Origin: Roseateles sp. XES5
GTDB lineage: Bacteria > Pseudomonadota > Alphaproteobacteria > Rhizobiales > Rhizobiaceae
Length of the DNA stretch: 64,000 nt
NCBI RefSeq assembly: GCF_020535545.1
Contig: NZ_CP084752.1
Span: 2,131,001-2,195,000, forward strand
Reading direction: 5' to 3'
Position numbers and translations under genes: made by a program
Notes under the pieces: model-generated
Database searches by the model: none
Told to the model about the DNA's origin: nothing
Seen by the model: the letters and a program-made list of their open reading frames with translations, nothing else
Part shown: piece after piece, positions 35,295 through 43,975 of the stretch
Numbering within the stretch: the stretch's first letter is position 1
Layout: each line of letters starts with the position of its first letter

Positions 35295-36847
35295 TCCGCG
35301 GCCTCCGCAATCGGCGCCGGGGAAAAGTCTTCCGGGAAATGCGTCATGGCGCTCATGACCGGATAGGGCGTGAAGCCGCCGAGAGCGCAGAGCGAGCCGA
35401 ACTTCATCGTGTTGCAGAGGTCGGTCAGCAATTCGCGGTTCTTCTCCGGCTCGATGCCCCGGGCGATCTTGTCGGCCGTCTCGACGCCGCGCGTCGAGCC
35501 GATGCGGCAGGGCGTGCACTTGCCGCAGCTTTCGACGGCGCAGAACTCCATGGCGAAGCGCGCCTGTTTCAGCATGTCGACGGTGTCGTCGAAGACGGTG
35601 ATGCCGGCATGGCCGATAAGGCCGTCTTTGGCGGCGAAGGCCTCGTAGTCGAACGGCGTGTCGAACAATGCGCGCGGGAAATAGGCGCCGAGCGGGCCGC
35701 CGACCTGCACGGCGCGGACCGGGCGGCCGGAGGCCGTGCCGCCGCCGATGTCATCGACGATCTCGCCGAGCGTCAGGCCGAAGGCGGTCTCGTAAAGACC
35801 ACCATGCCTGACATTGCCGGCGATCTGGATGGGGATCGTGCCGCGCGAGCGGCCCATGCCGAAGTCGCGGTAGTAGTCCGCGCCCTTGTCCATGACGACA
35901 GGCACGGAGGCGAGCGAGATGACGTTGTTGACGACGGTCGGGCGGCCGAGGAAGCCTTGCAGGGCCGGCAGCGGCGGCTTGGCGCGCACGACGCCACGCT
36001 TGCCTTCGAGGCTGTTGAGCAGCGCAGTTTCCTCGCCGCAGACATAGGCGCCCGCTCCGGTGCGGATTTCCATGTCGAAGGCCTTGCCGGAGCCGAGCAC
36101 GGACGGGCCGAGCACCCCGGCGGCACGCGCGACCTCGACGGCCTCGGTCATGACGGCGATGGCATGCGGATATTCCGAGCGGGTGTAGACGTAGCCCTTG
36201 GTCGCGCCCGTCGCGAGGCCGGCAATCGCCATGCCTTCGATCAGCACGAAGGGGTCGCCCTCCATGATCATGCGGTCGGCGAAGGTGCCGCTGTCGCCCT
36301 CGTCGGCATTGCAGACGATGTATTTCTGCGGGCCCGGGGCGTCGAGCACGGTCTTCCACTTGATGCCCGTCGGAAAGCCCGCGCCGCCGCGGCCGCGCAG
36401 GCCGCTGTCGGTGACCTGCTTGACGACATCGGCCGGAGCCATGGCGATGGCCGTTTCCAGGCCCTTCAGGCCGCCATGGGCCTTGTAGTCTTCCAGCGAG
36501 ACGGGATCGATGACGCCGCAACGGGCGAAGGTGAGGCGGGTCTGGTTCTTGAGGAACGGAATGTCTTCCGTTGCCCCAAGACAGAGCGCATGGCTCTTGC
36601 CGTCCAGAAGGCCGGCATCGAGCAGGCCCGCAACGTCGGACGGTTTTACCGGACCATAGGCGATGCGGCCTTCGGCGGTCTCGACCTCGACCAGCGGTTC
36701 CAGCCAGTGCATGCCGCGCGAACCGTTGCGCACGATGGTGATATCGAGCTTGCGGGCATCGGCTTCGGCAGCGAGCGCCCTGGCGACGCGGTCGGCACCG
36801 AGGGCGAGTGCGGCGGCATCGCGGGGAATGTAGATGCGTGCGGTCAT
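35291..36847 (-). CDS. fdsB: NAD-dependent formate dehydrogenase beta subunit
   Basis: A 518-residue NuoF-like diaphorase subunit that passes electrons from formate to NAD+. An N-terminal thioredoxin-like part is followed by the NADH/FMN domain (GLRGRGGAGFPTGIKW, then YIVCNADEGDSGTFADR) and the 4Fe-4S motif ESCGKCTPCR with a later Cys (SLCALGG). Its ATG overlaps the fdsG stop and its stop overlaps the DUF4287 gene. Confidence 0.96.
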   Translation of the reverse strand: MTARIYIPRDAAALALGADRVARALAAEADARKLDITIVRNGSRGMHWLEPLVEVETAEGRIAYGPVKPSDVAGLLDAGLLDGKSHALCLGATEDIPFLKNQTRLTFARCGVIDPVSLEDYKAHGGLKGLETAIAMAPADVVKQVTDSGLRGRGGAGFPTGIKWKTVLDAPGPQKYIVCNADEGDSGTFADRMIMEGDPFVLIEGMAIAGLATGATKGYVYTRSEYPHAIAVMTEAVEVARAAGVLGPSVLGSGKAFDMEIRTGAGAYVCGEETALLNSLEGKRGVVRAKPPLPALQGFLGRPTVVNNVISLASVPVVMDKGADYYRDFGMGRSRGTIPIQIAGNVRHGGLYETAFGLTLGEIVDDIGGGTASGRPVRAVQVGGPLGAYFPRALFDTPFDYEAFAAKDGLIGHAGITVFDDTVDMLKQARFAMEFCAVESCGKCTPCRIGSTRGVETADKIARGIEPEKNRELLTDLCNTMKFGSLCALGGFTPYPVMSAMTHFPEDFSPAPIAEAAE

Positions 36848-37323
36848 CGGCGTGCCTCCGCAATGAGTTCCTGCGCAAGGTCGGCATCAATCCGTCCATG
36901 CACCTCGCCGTCGAACATGGCGGCAGGGGCGCAGGAACAGAGGCCGAGACAGTAGACGGGTTCGAGTGTCACGGCCCCATCCAGCGTCGTCTGGTGGAAA
37001 TCGATGCCGAGCAGGGTCTTGATGCGCTCGGCGACCGCGTCCCCGCCCATCGACTGGCAGGCCTCGGCGCGACAGAGCTTCAGCACATGGCGCCCGGTGG
37101 GGTGGTCGCGGTAGTCGTGGTAGAAGGAAACGACGCCGTGCACTTCGGCGCGCGACAGGTTCAGTTCGCGCGCGATGACCGGCAGGCTTTCCTGCGGCAC
37201 ATAGCCGAATTCGGCCTGGATTTCGTGCAGGATGGGAAGAAGCGGCCCTTCGAGCCCCTTCAGCGCGGCGACGATGGCCAGCGTTCTTGCTCCGACATCG
37301 CTGCCGGTGACGTGCACGTTCAT
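36844..37323 (-). CDS. fdsG: NAD-dependent formate dehydrogenase gamma subunit
   Basis: A 159-residue NuoE-like thioredoxin-fold 2Fe-2S subunit. Cluster ligands are in LCRAEACQSMGG and YCLGLCSCAP. The start MNVHVTG has GGGAGG seven bases upstream; an earlier in-frame Met five codons up lies over that site. It is the first gene of fdsG-fdsB-DUF4287-fdsA-fdhD-fdsD. Confidence 0.94.
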   Translation of the reverse strand: MNVHVTGSDVGARTLAIVAALKGLEGPLLPILHEIQAEFGYVPQESLPVIARELNLSRAEVHGVVSFYHDYRDHPTGRHVLKLCRAEACQSMGGDAVAERIKTLLGIDFHQTTLDGAVTLEPVYCLGLCSCAPAAMFDGEVHGRIDADLAQELIAEARR

Positions 37324-37491
37324 GGTCAGGCCTCCCAACCGACGCGAATGAACCGCAGGGAGATCAAGGGTTCCGGCGCGCCGATGCGATTGAAATTCCT
37401 CGGCGAAGACCGAACCCTTCCGACCTCCGCGACTATTCTAGCAGCTTCTCAGGTGGGAGACGACGGGTCAATAAAGCAGTCTCGTCGGGCA

Positions 37492-37506
37492 ATAGAAAAT
37501 TTCTAT
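37492..37506. promoter_or_regulatory. LysR-type operator candidate before fdsG
   Basis: ATAGAAA-A-TTTCTAT is a 15-bp palindrome with the T-N11-A core and ATAG-N7-CTAT layout of LysR-type sites. It lies 169 bases upstream of fdsG and touches the stop codon of the LysR gene. It may be where that regulator controls the fds operon. Confidence 0.5.
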
Positions 37507-38399
37507 CAATCCATTCCACGCTCGGCCAGGATGCGGGCTTCATGCAACAGGGCGGAGACCAGAGGCGTGAACGGTTCGCGGTGCGTGGCAACGAGGCCGA
37601 CCGTGTGTTTCGGATTGGGCTCGACGAGGGAAACTATACTCAATTCCTCATGAAATCCGAAGGATCGGGCGACATTGCTGGGCATGATGCTGCTCCAGCG
37701 TCCCGTGCGCACATGGGAAAGCAGCACGATCATCGAGTTGGATTCGAGCGACGGCTGGATGGTGATGCCGGCATCGGTGAAGTGGCGGTTGATGATACGG
37801 CGGTTCTGCATATCGGCGGTCAATAGGCAAAGCCTAACGCTGCCGGCCTCCTGCCAGGTCACGCTTTCGCGATCCGAAAAGGGGCCGCCCTTGGCGGTGA
37901 TGAGACAGTAGTGCTCATGCAGCAGCGGCACACTTGTCACACGCCCGAGCGGCTCGTTTTCCAGATAGGTGAGACCCGCGTCGATCTCGAGATTTTCGAG
38001 GAGGCCGAGGATCTTGATCGAGGTGGTCGAGACGATGGAAAAGGTGACGTCCGGGTGCTTTTCCTGGAACGGGCCGGTGATGCGCGGCACCATGGCGAGC
38101 GTCGTCGGAATGGCGGCGAGGCGGATATGGCCGGAAAGGCCCCTGCGCGCGGCGCGCATCTCTTCGCGCATGGTGCGCGTGTCGCCGACGATGCGGCGCG
38201 CCCATTCCAGCACGCGCTGGCCCTCCGGCGTCAGGCCCTGGAAGCGGGAGCCGCGCACGACGAGCATCACGCCGAGCTGGTCCTCCAGCTGGCGGATCGC
38301 CGCCGAAAGCGTCGGCTGCGAGATGCCGAGCTCTTCGGCCGCCCGCGCGAAGTGCTTCTCGCGGGCAAGGGCGATGAAATATTCCAGCTTGTCGATCAT
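37506..38399 (-). CDS. LysR family regulator, likely of the fds operon
   Basis: A 297-residue LysR protein with an N-terminal winged helix (1-60, with AREKHFARAAEELGISQPTL) and a periplasmic-binding-like effector domain (about 90-295). It lies directly upstream of fdsG on the same strand with a 182-base gap. A similar regulator next to fds genes is known in other bacteria (FdsR type). Effector and target are inferred from position. Confidence 0.9.
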   Translation of the reverse strand: MIDKLEYFIALAREKHFARAAEELGISQPTLSAAIRQLEDQLGVMLVVRGSRFQGLTPEGQRVLEWARRIVGDTRTMREEMRAARRGLSGHIRLAAIPTTLAMVPRITGPFQEKHPDVTFSIVSTTSIKILGLLENLEIDAGLTYLENEPLGRVTSVPLLHEHYCLITAKGGPFSDRESVTWQEAGSVRLCLLTADMQNRRIINRHFTDAGITIQPSLESNSMIVLLSHVRTGRWSSIMPSNVARSFGFHEELSIVSLVEPNPKHTVGLVATHREPFTPLVSALLHEARILAERGMD

Positions 38400-38522
38400 G
38401 CGGGTGTGCCTCCACGCTCTTGATACAAAAGAACAGTGGCGGCACCAATGCCCCGCGCCCTATATCTGGCACGGCAAGGGATCACGCGATGCGGGACCCC
38501 CAGGGATCACGAGGAGGACGTC

Positions 38523-39518
38523 ATGACGTTTCAGGCATTGCTGGTCGAGAAGGGGACGGATGGCGCGGTTACGGCCACCATCCAGGAACTCGGGGATGAG
38601 CGGCTTCCCGATGGGGACGTCACCGTCGCGGTCGAATATTCGACGCTCAACTACAAGGATGGGCTCTGCGTCAACGGCAAGGGTGGTCTGGTGCGCACGT
38701 TCCCGCATGTGCCCGGCGTCGATTTCGCCGGCACGGTCGAAACATCGGAGGATCCGCGCTACCGGGCGGGCGACCGGGTGGTGCTGACCGGCTGGCGGGT
38801 CGGCGAGGTCTGGTGGGGCGGGTATGCGACGCGCGCCAGGGTGAAGGCCGACTGGCTGGTGCCGCTGCCGGAGACGATCTCGACCCGGCAGGCCATGGCG
38901 ATCGGCACGGCGGGGCTCACCTCGATGATGTCGGTCATCGCGTTGGAAAAGGCGGGGCTTTCGCCGCTGAAGGGCGAGGTGCTGGTGACGGGGGCGGCCG
39001 GCGGCGTTGGCTCGGTCGGCGTCGCGCTGCTGGCGCGGCTCGGCTATTCCGTTGCGGCCGTCACGGGGCGGCCGGAAACGGCGGACTATCTGAAGGGGCT
39101 TGGGGCGGAAACGATCATCGACCGGTCGGAGCTTGCCGAAGCCAACAGCAGGCCGCTCGAGTCCGAACGCTGGGCCGGGGCCATCGATGCGGTTGGCGGC
39201 GACATGCTGGCGCGCGTGCTCAAACAGATGAAATATGACGGTGCCGTCGCTTCGGTCGGGCTTGCGGCTGGCGCCGTCGTGCCGTCCTTCACGGTCATTC
39301 CGTTCCTGCTGCGCGGCGTCAGCCTGCTCGGCATCGATTCGGTCATGCGGCCCTATGACCAGCGCGTCGACGCATGGAGCCGCATCGCCTCCGACCTGCC
39401 GATGGACAAGCTGGAGGCCATGGTGGTCGAGCACCGGCTTTCCGACCTGCCGGAACTGGCGAACCGGATTCTCGAAGGCAAGGTGAAGGGGCGCGTCGTC
39501 GTCGACGTCAACGCCTGA
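38523..39518 (+). CDS. AcuI/YhdH-type NADPH:acryloyl-CoA reductase family protein
   Basis: A 331-residue MDR-superfamily oxidoreductase. Visible are NYKDGLC, the PGVDFAGTVE substrate-binding region and the nucleotide-binding GAAGGVGSVGVALLARLGY (about 157-175). The family reduces acryloyl-CoA to propionyl-CoA; the closest match by wording is AcuI. GGAGG lies 8 bases before the ATG. It is convergent with the SDR gene that follows. Confidence 0.88.
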   Translation: MTFQALLVEKGTDGAVTATIQELGDERLPDGDVTVAVEYSTLNYKDGLCVNGKGGLVRTFPHVPGVDFAGTVETSEDPRYRAGDRVVLTGWRVGEVWWGGYATRARVKADWLVPLPETISTRQAMAIGTAGLTSMMSVIALEKAGLSPLKGEVLVTGAAGGVGSVGVALLARLGYSVAAVTGRPETADYLKGLGAETIIDRSELAEANSRPLESERWAGAIDAVGGDMLARVLKQMKYDGAVASVGLAAGAVVPSFTVIPFLLRGVSLLGIDSVMRPYDQRVDAWSRIASDLPMDKLEAMVVEHRLSDLPELANRILEGKVKGRVVVDVNA

Positions 39519-39530
39519 AGCCGGAGGCGG

Positions 39531-40301
39531 TCAGCAGATGAGCTGGCCGCCATTGACCTCGATCACCTGGCCGGTGATGTAGCCGGACAGGGCATTGGAG
39601 GAGAGGAAGAGATAGGCGGGAGCGCAGTCTTCCGCCGTGCCGAGGCGCTGCAGCGGAATGGTCTTGCGGGTCGCTTCCAGCTTGTCGGCGGTCGAATAGC
39701 GCGCATGAAAATCGGTGGTGATGGTGCCCGGCGACACGCAGTTGACGCGGATGCCATCCGGCGCGAGCTCGCGGGCGAGGCCCTTGGAATAGGTGGAGAC
39801 GAAGGCCTTGGTGGCCGAATAGACCGCCGAGCCGGGGCTGCCGCCCGTCAGGGCCGAGATCGAGACGGTGTTGACGATAGCCGCATGCGGTGCACGGCGA
39901 AGCGCGCGCAGCAGGCCGCGCGTCACCTCCACGACGGAACTCTGGTTGAGACGCACGATGGTTTCGTACTGCTCGTCAGTCAGATCGGCGGCCGGGAAGC
40001 GGCCCACCATGGTGCCGGCATTGTTGATCAGCACGTCGACATGCGGAAAGAGGCTGTCCACCCGCTGCAGCAGCGCGCCGATGCCGCCTTCCTCCAGGAA
40101 ATCCGAATAGACGATATGGGCGCGGGCGTCGGCCACGGCGTTTTCGAGAAAGTCGGGCAGGGGGCCGGTCGCCGCGCGCCCGCCATGCAGCAGCACATGG
40201 GCGCCGCAATCGAGGAACTGGCGGGCGATCTCCAGCCCGATGCCGCGCCCTGCGCCTGTCACGACGACATTGGCGCCCTTGAACAAGGCTGGATGAAACA
40301 T
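39531..40301 (-). CDS. Short-chain dehydrogenase/reductase
   Basis: A 256-residue classical SDR with the cofactor motif TGAGRGIG (about 15-22), NNAG (about 92-95), catalytic Ser and YSATK, and the C-terminal GQVIEVNGGQLIC common in 3-oxoacyl-ACP reductase-like SDRs. The substrate is unknown. It is divergent from glpR with a 137-base spacer containing the glpR operator-like repeat. Confidence 0.9.
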   Translation of the reverse strand: MFHPALFKGANVVVTGAGRGIGLEIARQFLDCGAHVLLHGGRAATGPLPDFLENAVADARAHIVYSDFLEEGGIGALLQRVDSLFPHVDVLINNAGTMVGRFPAADLTDEQYETIVRLNQSSVVEVTRGLLRALRRAPHAAIVNTVSISALTGGSPGSAVYSATKAFVSTYSKGLARELAPDGIRVNCVSPGTITTDFHARYSTADKLEATRKTIPLQRLGTAEDCAPAYLFLSSNALSGYITGQVIEVNGGQLIC

Positions 40302-40387
40302 GGTCTGTCCTCCCCGGTCATCGGCCGTCCGCCCAGTATCACAAAAACTGGGGCACTCTCCAAGAAGGCGGAACGGATCAATTGATG

Positions 40388-40426
40388 TGCTTTCGTTTTT
40401 GCATATGATGAAAGAAAACGAAAGCA
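40388..40426. promoter_or_regulatory. Candidate GlpR operator at glpR
   Basis: TGCTTTCGTTTT (40388-40399) and its exact reverse complement (40415-40426) form a 12-bp inverted repeat with a 15-bp spacer, abutting the glpR ribosome-binding site. A near copy lies before glpD. Suggests GlpR autoregulation. Confidence 0.6.
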
Positions 40427-40438
40427 GTGGAGGCGCTT

Positions 40439-41209
40439 ATGTTTCTGACGGGTCGACAGGCGGAGATCGTGGATCTCGCCAAAGCCGAGGGCCGCGTGCT
40501 CGTGGAGGACCTCGCATCGCGCTTCTCCGTGACGCCGCAGACCATCCGCAAGGACCTCAACGATCTCTGCGACAACAAGGTCCTGACGCGCATTCACGGT
40601 GGGGCGCTGTTCCCGAGCGGCAACGAGAACGTGAAATACGAGGCGCGCCGTTCCATTGCTGCGCCGGAAAAGCAGGCGATCGGCCGGGCCGCCGCCGCGA
40701 TGATTCCCGACAATTCCTCGCTCTTCATCAATATCGGCACCACGACGGAGGCCGTCGGCGAGGCGCTGCTCGAACATAAAGAGCTGATGGTTATCACCAA
40801 TAACATCAACGTCGCCAACCGCTTGCGCGTCTACCCCTCCATCGAGGTGGTGATTGCCGGCGGCGTGGTGCGTGGGGCGGACGGCGGCATCGTCGGCGAG
40901 GCGGCGGTCGATTTCATCCGGCAGTTCAAGGTGGACTACGCCGTCATCGGCGTTTCGGCCATCGATGAGGACGGCGCCCTGCTCGACTTCGACTATCGGG
41001 AAGTGAAGGTGGCGCAGGCGATCATTGCGAATGCGCGCCATGTCATTCTGGTTTCGGATTCGACGAAATTCGAACGGACCGCGCCCGTCCGGATCGGCCA
41101 CCTTTCGCAGGTCCACACTTTCATCACGGACAGCTGTCCTTTCGAGGGCATTCGCAGCATTTGCCAGGAGCATGACGTGCGTCTCGTCGAGACGGCGACG
41201 CAGGCCTGA
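40439..41209 (+). CDS. glpR: DeoR family repressor of glycerol genes
   Basis: A 256-residue DeoR-type regulator. The N-terminal HTH (about 4-55) has VEDLASRFSVTPQTIRKDLN. The sugar-phosphate binding domain (about 75-235) has NIGTTTEAV and DYAVIGVSAIDEDGALLDFD. The gene is immediately upstream of glpD and the glycerol transporter, and both promoters carry the same box, so glycerol 3-phosphate is the likely inducer. ATG 40439 follows GGAGG; a GTG four codons earlier is less well placed. Confidence 0.92.
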   Translation: MFLTGRQAEIVDLAKAEGRVLVEDLASRFSVTPQTIRKDLNDLCDNKVLTRIHGGALFPSGNENVKYEARRSIAAPEKQAIGRAAAAMIPDNSSLFINIGTTTEAVGEALLEHKELMVITNNINVANRLRVYPSIEVVIAGGVVRGADGGIVGEAAVDFIRQFKVDYAVIGVSAIDEDGALLDFDYREVKVAQAIIANARHVILVSDSTKFERTAPVRIGHLSQVHTFITDSCPFEGIRSICQEHDVRLVETATQA

Positions 41210-41240
41210 AACCGGAAACGGCATTTCTTCTCGCATTCGT

Positions 41241-41282
41241 TTGACATTCGGAATGTTTTCGTTTTAACTTCTTCTGCTTTCG
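41241..41282 (+). promoter_or_regulatory. Candidate glpD operon promoter with GlpR-like boxes
   Basis: TTGACA (41241-41246) is a good -35; a weak TTAACT -10 lies 17 bases downstream. Between them and after lie TGTTTTCGTTTT (41254-41265), 11 of 12 matching the arm at glpR, and TGCTTTCG (41275-41282). A repressor at these boxes would cover the promoter. Confidence 0.55.
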
Positions 41283-41322
41283 CAACTGCGCAAAATTGTG
41301 CAATGCGAAATGGGAGGGGAAC

Positions 41323-42840
41323 TTGGACGGCGACGTGATCCGCGATATTTTCGTCATCGGTGGCGGCATCAACGGCTGCGGCATTGCGCGCGATGCGGCG
41401 GGCCGCGGCTATTCGGTCGTGCTTGCCGAAATGAAGGATTTCGCTTCGGGCACGTCTTCCGCTTCCACCAAGCTCATTCACGGCGGCCTGCGTTATCTCG
41501 AGCACTACGAATTCCGTCTCGTGCGCGAGGCGTTGATGGAGCGTGAAGTGCTCTGGGCGATGGCGCCGCACGTCATCTGGCCGATGCGCTTCGTACTGCC
41601 TTTCCAGAAGGGCGGCCTGCGCCCGGCCTGGCTCATCCGCCTCGGCCTTTTCCTTTACGACTATATCGGCGGTCGCAAGCTGCTGCCGGCGACCGCGACG
41701 CTGGATCTTGCCAGAGACCCGGCCGGCGGGCCGCTGAAGAAGCTCTTCCGCAAAGCCTTCGAATATTCCGACGGCTGGGTGGACGATGCGCGTCTCGTGG
41801 TGCTGAACGCCCGCGACGCCGCCGATCGGGGTGCGGATATCCGCACCGGCACGAAGGTCGTCACCGCCCGCCGCGAAAACGGCCACTGGACCGTCGAGAC
41901 CGAGAATGTCGAGACCGGCGCCCGCGAGACGGTGCGCGCCCGCATGCTGGTCAATGCCGCGGGCCCTTGGGTAGACAAGGTTCTCTCGGCGGCTTTCGGC
42001 CGCAACGACGTGCACAATGTCCGTCTCGTGCAGGGCAGCCATATCGTCGTGAAGAAGAAATTCTCCGATCCGCGCGCCTATTTCTTCCAGAACCCGGACG
42101 GGCGCATCATGTTCGCCATCCCCTATCAGGAAGAGTTCACGCTGATCGGCACGACGGACCGGGATTACGAAGGCGATCCCCGGGATGTCCGCATCAGTGA
42201 CACGGAAATCGATTATCTTTGCGCCTCGGCCAGCGAGTATTTCGCCGAGCCGGTGAAGCGCGACGACATCGTCTGGACCTATTCCGGCGTGCGCCCGCTC
42301 TTCGACGACGGTGCCAGCAAGGCGCAGGAAGCGACACGCGACTACGTGCTGAAGGTCGAGGGCGGCAATGGCCAGGCGCCGCTGCTCAACATTTTCGGCG
42401 GCAAGCTCACCACCTACCGGCGTCTGGCGGAATCGGCGCTGGAGAAAATCGGTGAGGCGATCGGCGCCAAGGGCGACCGCTGGACCGCGACATCCCGCCT
42501 GCCGGGCGGCGATTTCAAGGTCGACGGTTTCGACGCCGAGGTGAAGGCGCTCGGTCTGCGCTTTCCCTTTCTCGCCCCGACCCATGCCCGCCGGCTCGTT
42601 CGGCTCTATGGCACGCGGGCGGCCGCGATGCTCGACGGTGCGACGACGGTCGGCGATCTTGGCCGGCATTTCGGCAGCGACCTTTTCGAACGCGAGGTGC
42701 GCTGGCTGATGAAGGAAGAATGGGCCCGGCACGCCGAAGACGTGCTGTGGCGGCGGACCAAACGAGGATTGCACCTGACGGCCGCGGAAGCGGCCGCGCT
42801 GGAAGACTACATGGCGGCTGCGCAGGCGGCGCCCCACTAG
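41323..42840 (+). CDS. glpD: Glycerol-3-phosphate dehydrogenase (FAD, aerobic)
   Basis: A 505-residue membrane-associated flavoenzyme that oxidises glycerol 3-phosphate to dihydroxyacetone phosphate and feeds quinones. FAD-binding GGGINGCG is at about 11-18; ASGTSSASTKLIHGGLRYLE is the family signature. Start choice: GGGAGGGG (41312-41319) is correctly spaced for TTG 41323; a GTG at 41335 lies too far and a TTG at 41296 lies before the site. It heads the glpDSTPQUV operon. Confidence 0.95.
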   Translation: MDGDVIRDIFVIGGGINGCGIARDAAGRGYSVVLAEMKDFASGTSSASTKLIHGGLRYLEHYEFRLVREALMEREVLWAMAPHVIWPMRFVLPFQKGGLRPAWLIRLGLFLYDYIGGRKLLPATATLDLARDPAGGPLKKLFRKAFEYSDGWVDDARLVVLNARDAADRGADIRTGTKVVTARRENGHWTVETENVETGARETVRARMLVNAAGPWVDKVLSAAFGRNDVHNVRLVQGSHIVVKKKFSDPRAYFFQNPDGRIMFAIPYQEEFTLIGTTDRDYEGDPRDVRISDTEIDYLCASASEYFAEPVKRDDIVWTYSGVRPLFDDGASKAQEATRDYVLKVEGGNGQAPLLNIFGGKLTTYRRLAESALEKIGEAIGAKGDRWTATSRLPGGDFKVDGFDAEVKALGLRFPFLAPTHARRLVRLYGTRAAAMLDGATTVGDLGRHFGSDLFEREVRWLMKEEWARHAEDVLWRRTKRGLHLTAAEAAALEDYMAAAQAAPH

Positions 42841-42882
42841 CACACCCTGATCCGGTGGCTGGGAGGAACGACGGAGATAGGA

Positions 42883-43965
42883 ATGCTGGAACTGAGAAAC
42901 ATCACGAAGGTGGCGGGGGCGGACACGCATATCCACCCGACCAATCTCGTGCTCGAGCGCGGCTCGCTCAACGTGCTGCTTGGCCCAACACTGTCGGGCA
43001 AGACCTCGCTGATGCGTCTGATGGCGGGCCTCGACAAGCCGACGGCGGGCTCCGTCTGGTTCGACGGCAAGGATGTGACGGGCGTGCGCGTGCAGGACCG
43101 CGGCGTCGCCATGGTCTACCAGCAGTTCATCAACTATCCGGCGCTGACGGTCTATGAGAACATCGCTTCGCCGATGCGCATCAAGGGTGCGGACAGCGCG
43201 ACCATCGACCGCGAGGTGCGCAAGGCCGCGGATCTTCTGAAGCTGACGCCCTATCTCGACCGCACGCCGCTCAACCTGTCCGGCGGCCAGCAGCAGCGAA
43301 CGGCGCTCGCCCGCGCCATTGTCAAGAATGCCAGCCTCGTGCTGCTCGACGAGCCGCTCGCCAACCTCGACTACAAGCTGCGCGAGGAACTGCGCCTCGA
43401 ACTGCCGAAGATCTTCGCCGCGTCCGGCGCCATCTTCGTCTATGCGACGACCGAGCCGTCCGAGGCGCTGCTTCTCGGCGGCAACACGGCGACGCTTTCC
43501 GAGGGCCGTATCACGCAGTTCGACCGCACCATCGACGTCTATCGCCGTCCGAACGATCTCCTGACCGCGCGCACCTTCGCCGATCCGCCGCTGAACACGG
43601 TGCAGGTCGTCAAGACGGGCGGCTATTTCGAGATCGCCGGCAAGCCGGCGCTGCCGGTGCCGGCGCATCTGGCCGGCGTGCCGGATGGCGCCTGCACCAT
43701 CGCCTTCCATCCGCACCATCTGTCGCTGACGAGCCAGACGCCGGCCTCGGCCAGTCTTCAGGCGCGCACCGCGATTTCGGAAATCGCCGGCTCGGAAAGC
43801 TTCATCCATATCGAATTCGAGGGCAGCCGCTGGGTCATGCTCTCGCCGGGCATCCACGACATCGAGCCGGATGCGGTCATCACCGTTCACGTCGACACGC
43901 GCCATCTGATGGCCTTCGGCGCGGACGGCAAGGCGATCGCCGCACCCGCGGCCGCGGCGGCCTGA
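42883..43965 (+). CDS. glpS: Glycerol ABC transporter ATP-binding protein GlpS
   Basis: A 360-residue MalK-type ATPase with Walker A GPTLSGKT (34-41), signature LSGGQQQR (132-139), Walker B LVLLDEP and a C-terminal TOBE-like regulatory region. GlpS and GlpT form a non-identical ATPase pair in the rhizobial glycerol importer. Codon use is rhizobial throughout. It starts 42 bases after glpD. Confidence 0.93.
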   Translation: MLELRNITKVAGADTHIHPTNLVLERGSLNVLLGPTLSGKTSLMRLMAGLDKPTAGSVWFDGKDVTGVRVQDRGVAMVYQQFINYPALTVYENIASPMRIKGADSATIDREVRKAADLLKLTPYLDRTPLNLSGGQQQRTALARAIVKNASLVLLDEPLANLDYKLREELRLELPKIFAASGAIFVYATTEPSEALLLGGNTATLSEGRITQFDRTIDVYRRPNDLLTARTFADPPLNTVQVVKTGGYFEIAGKPALPVPAHLAGVPDGACTIAFHPHHLSLTSQTPASASLQARTAISEIAGSESFIHIEFEGSRWVMLSPGIHDIEPDAVITVHVDTRHLMAFGADGKAIAAPAAAAA

Positions 43966-43975
43966 GGAGGACACC

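Noticed and set aside
32457..35366. Plus-strand open frame of about 970 codons over fdsA
   Set aside because: Antisense shadow of fdsA. No ribosome-binding site, signal or domain.
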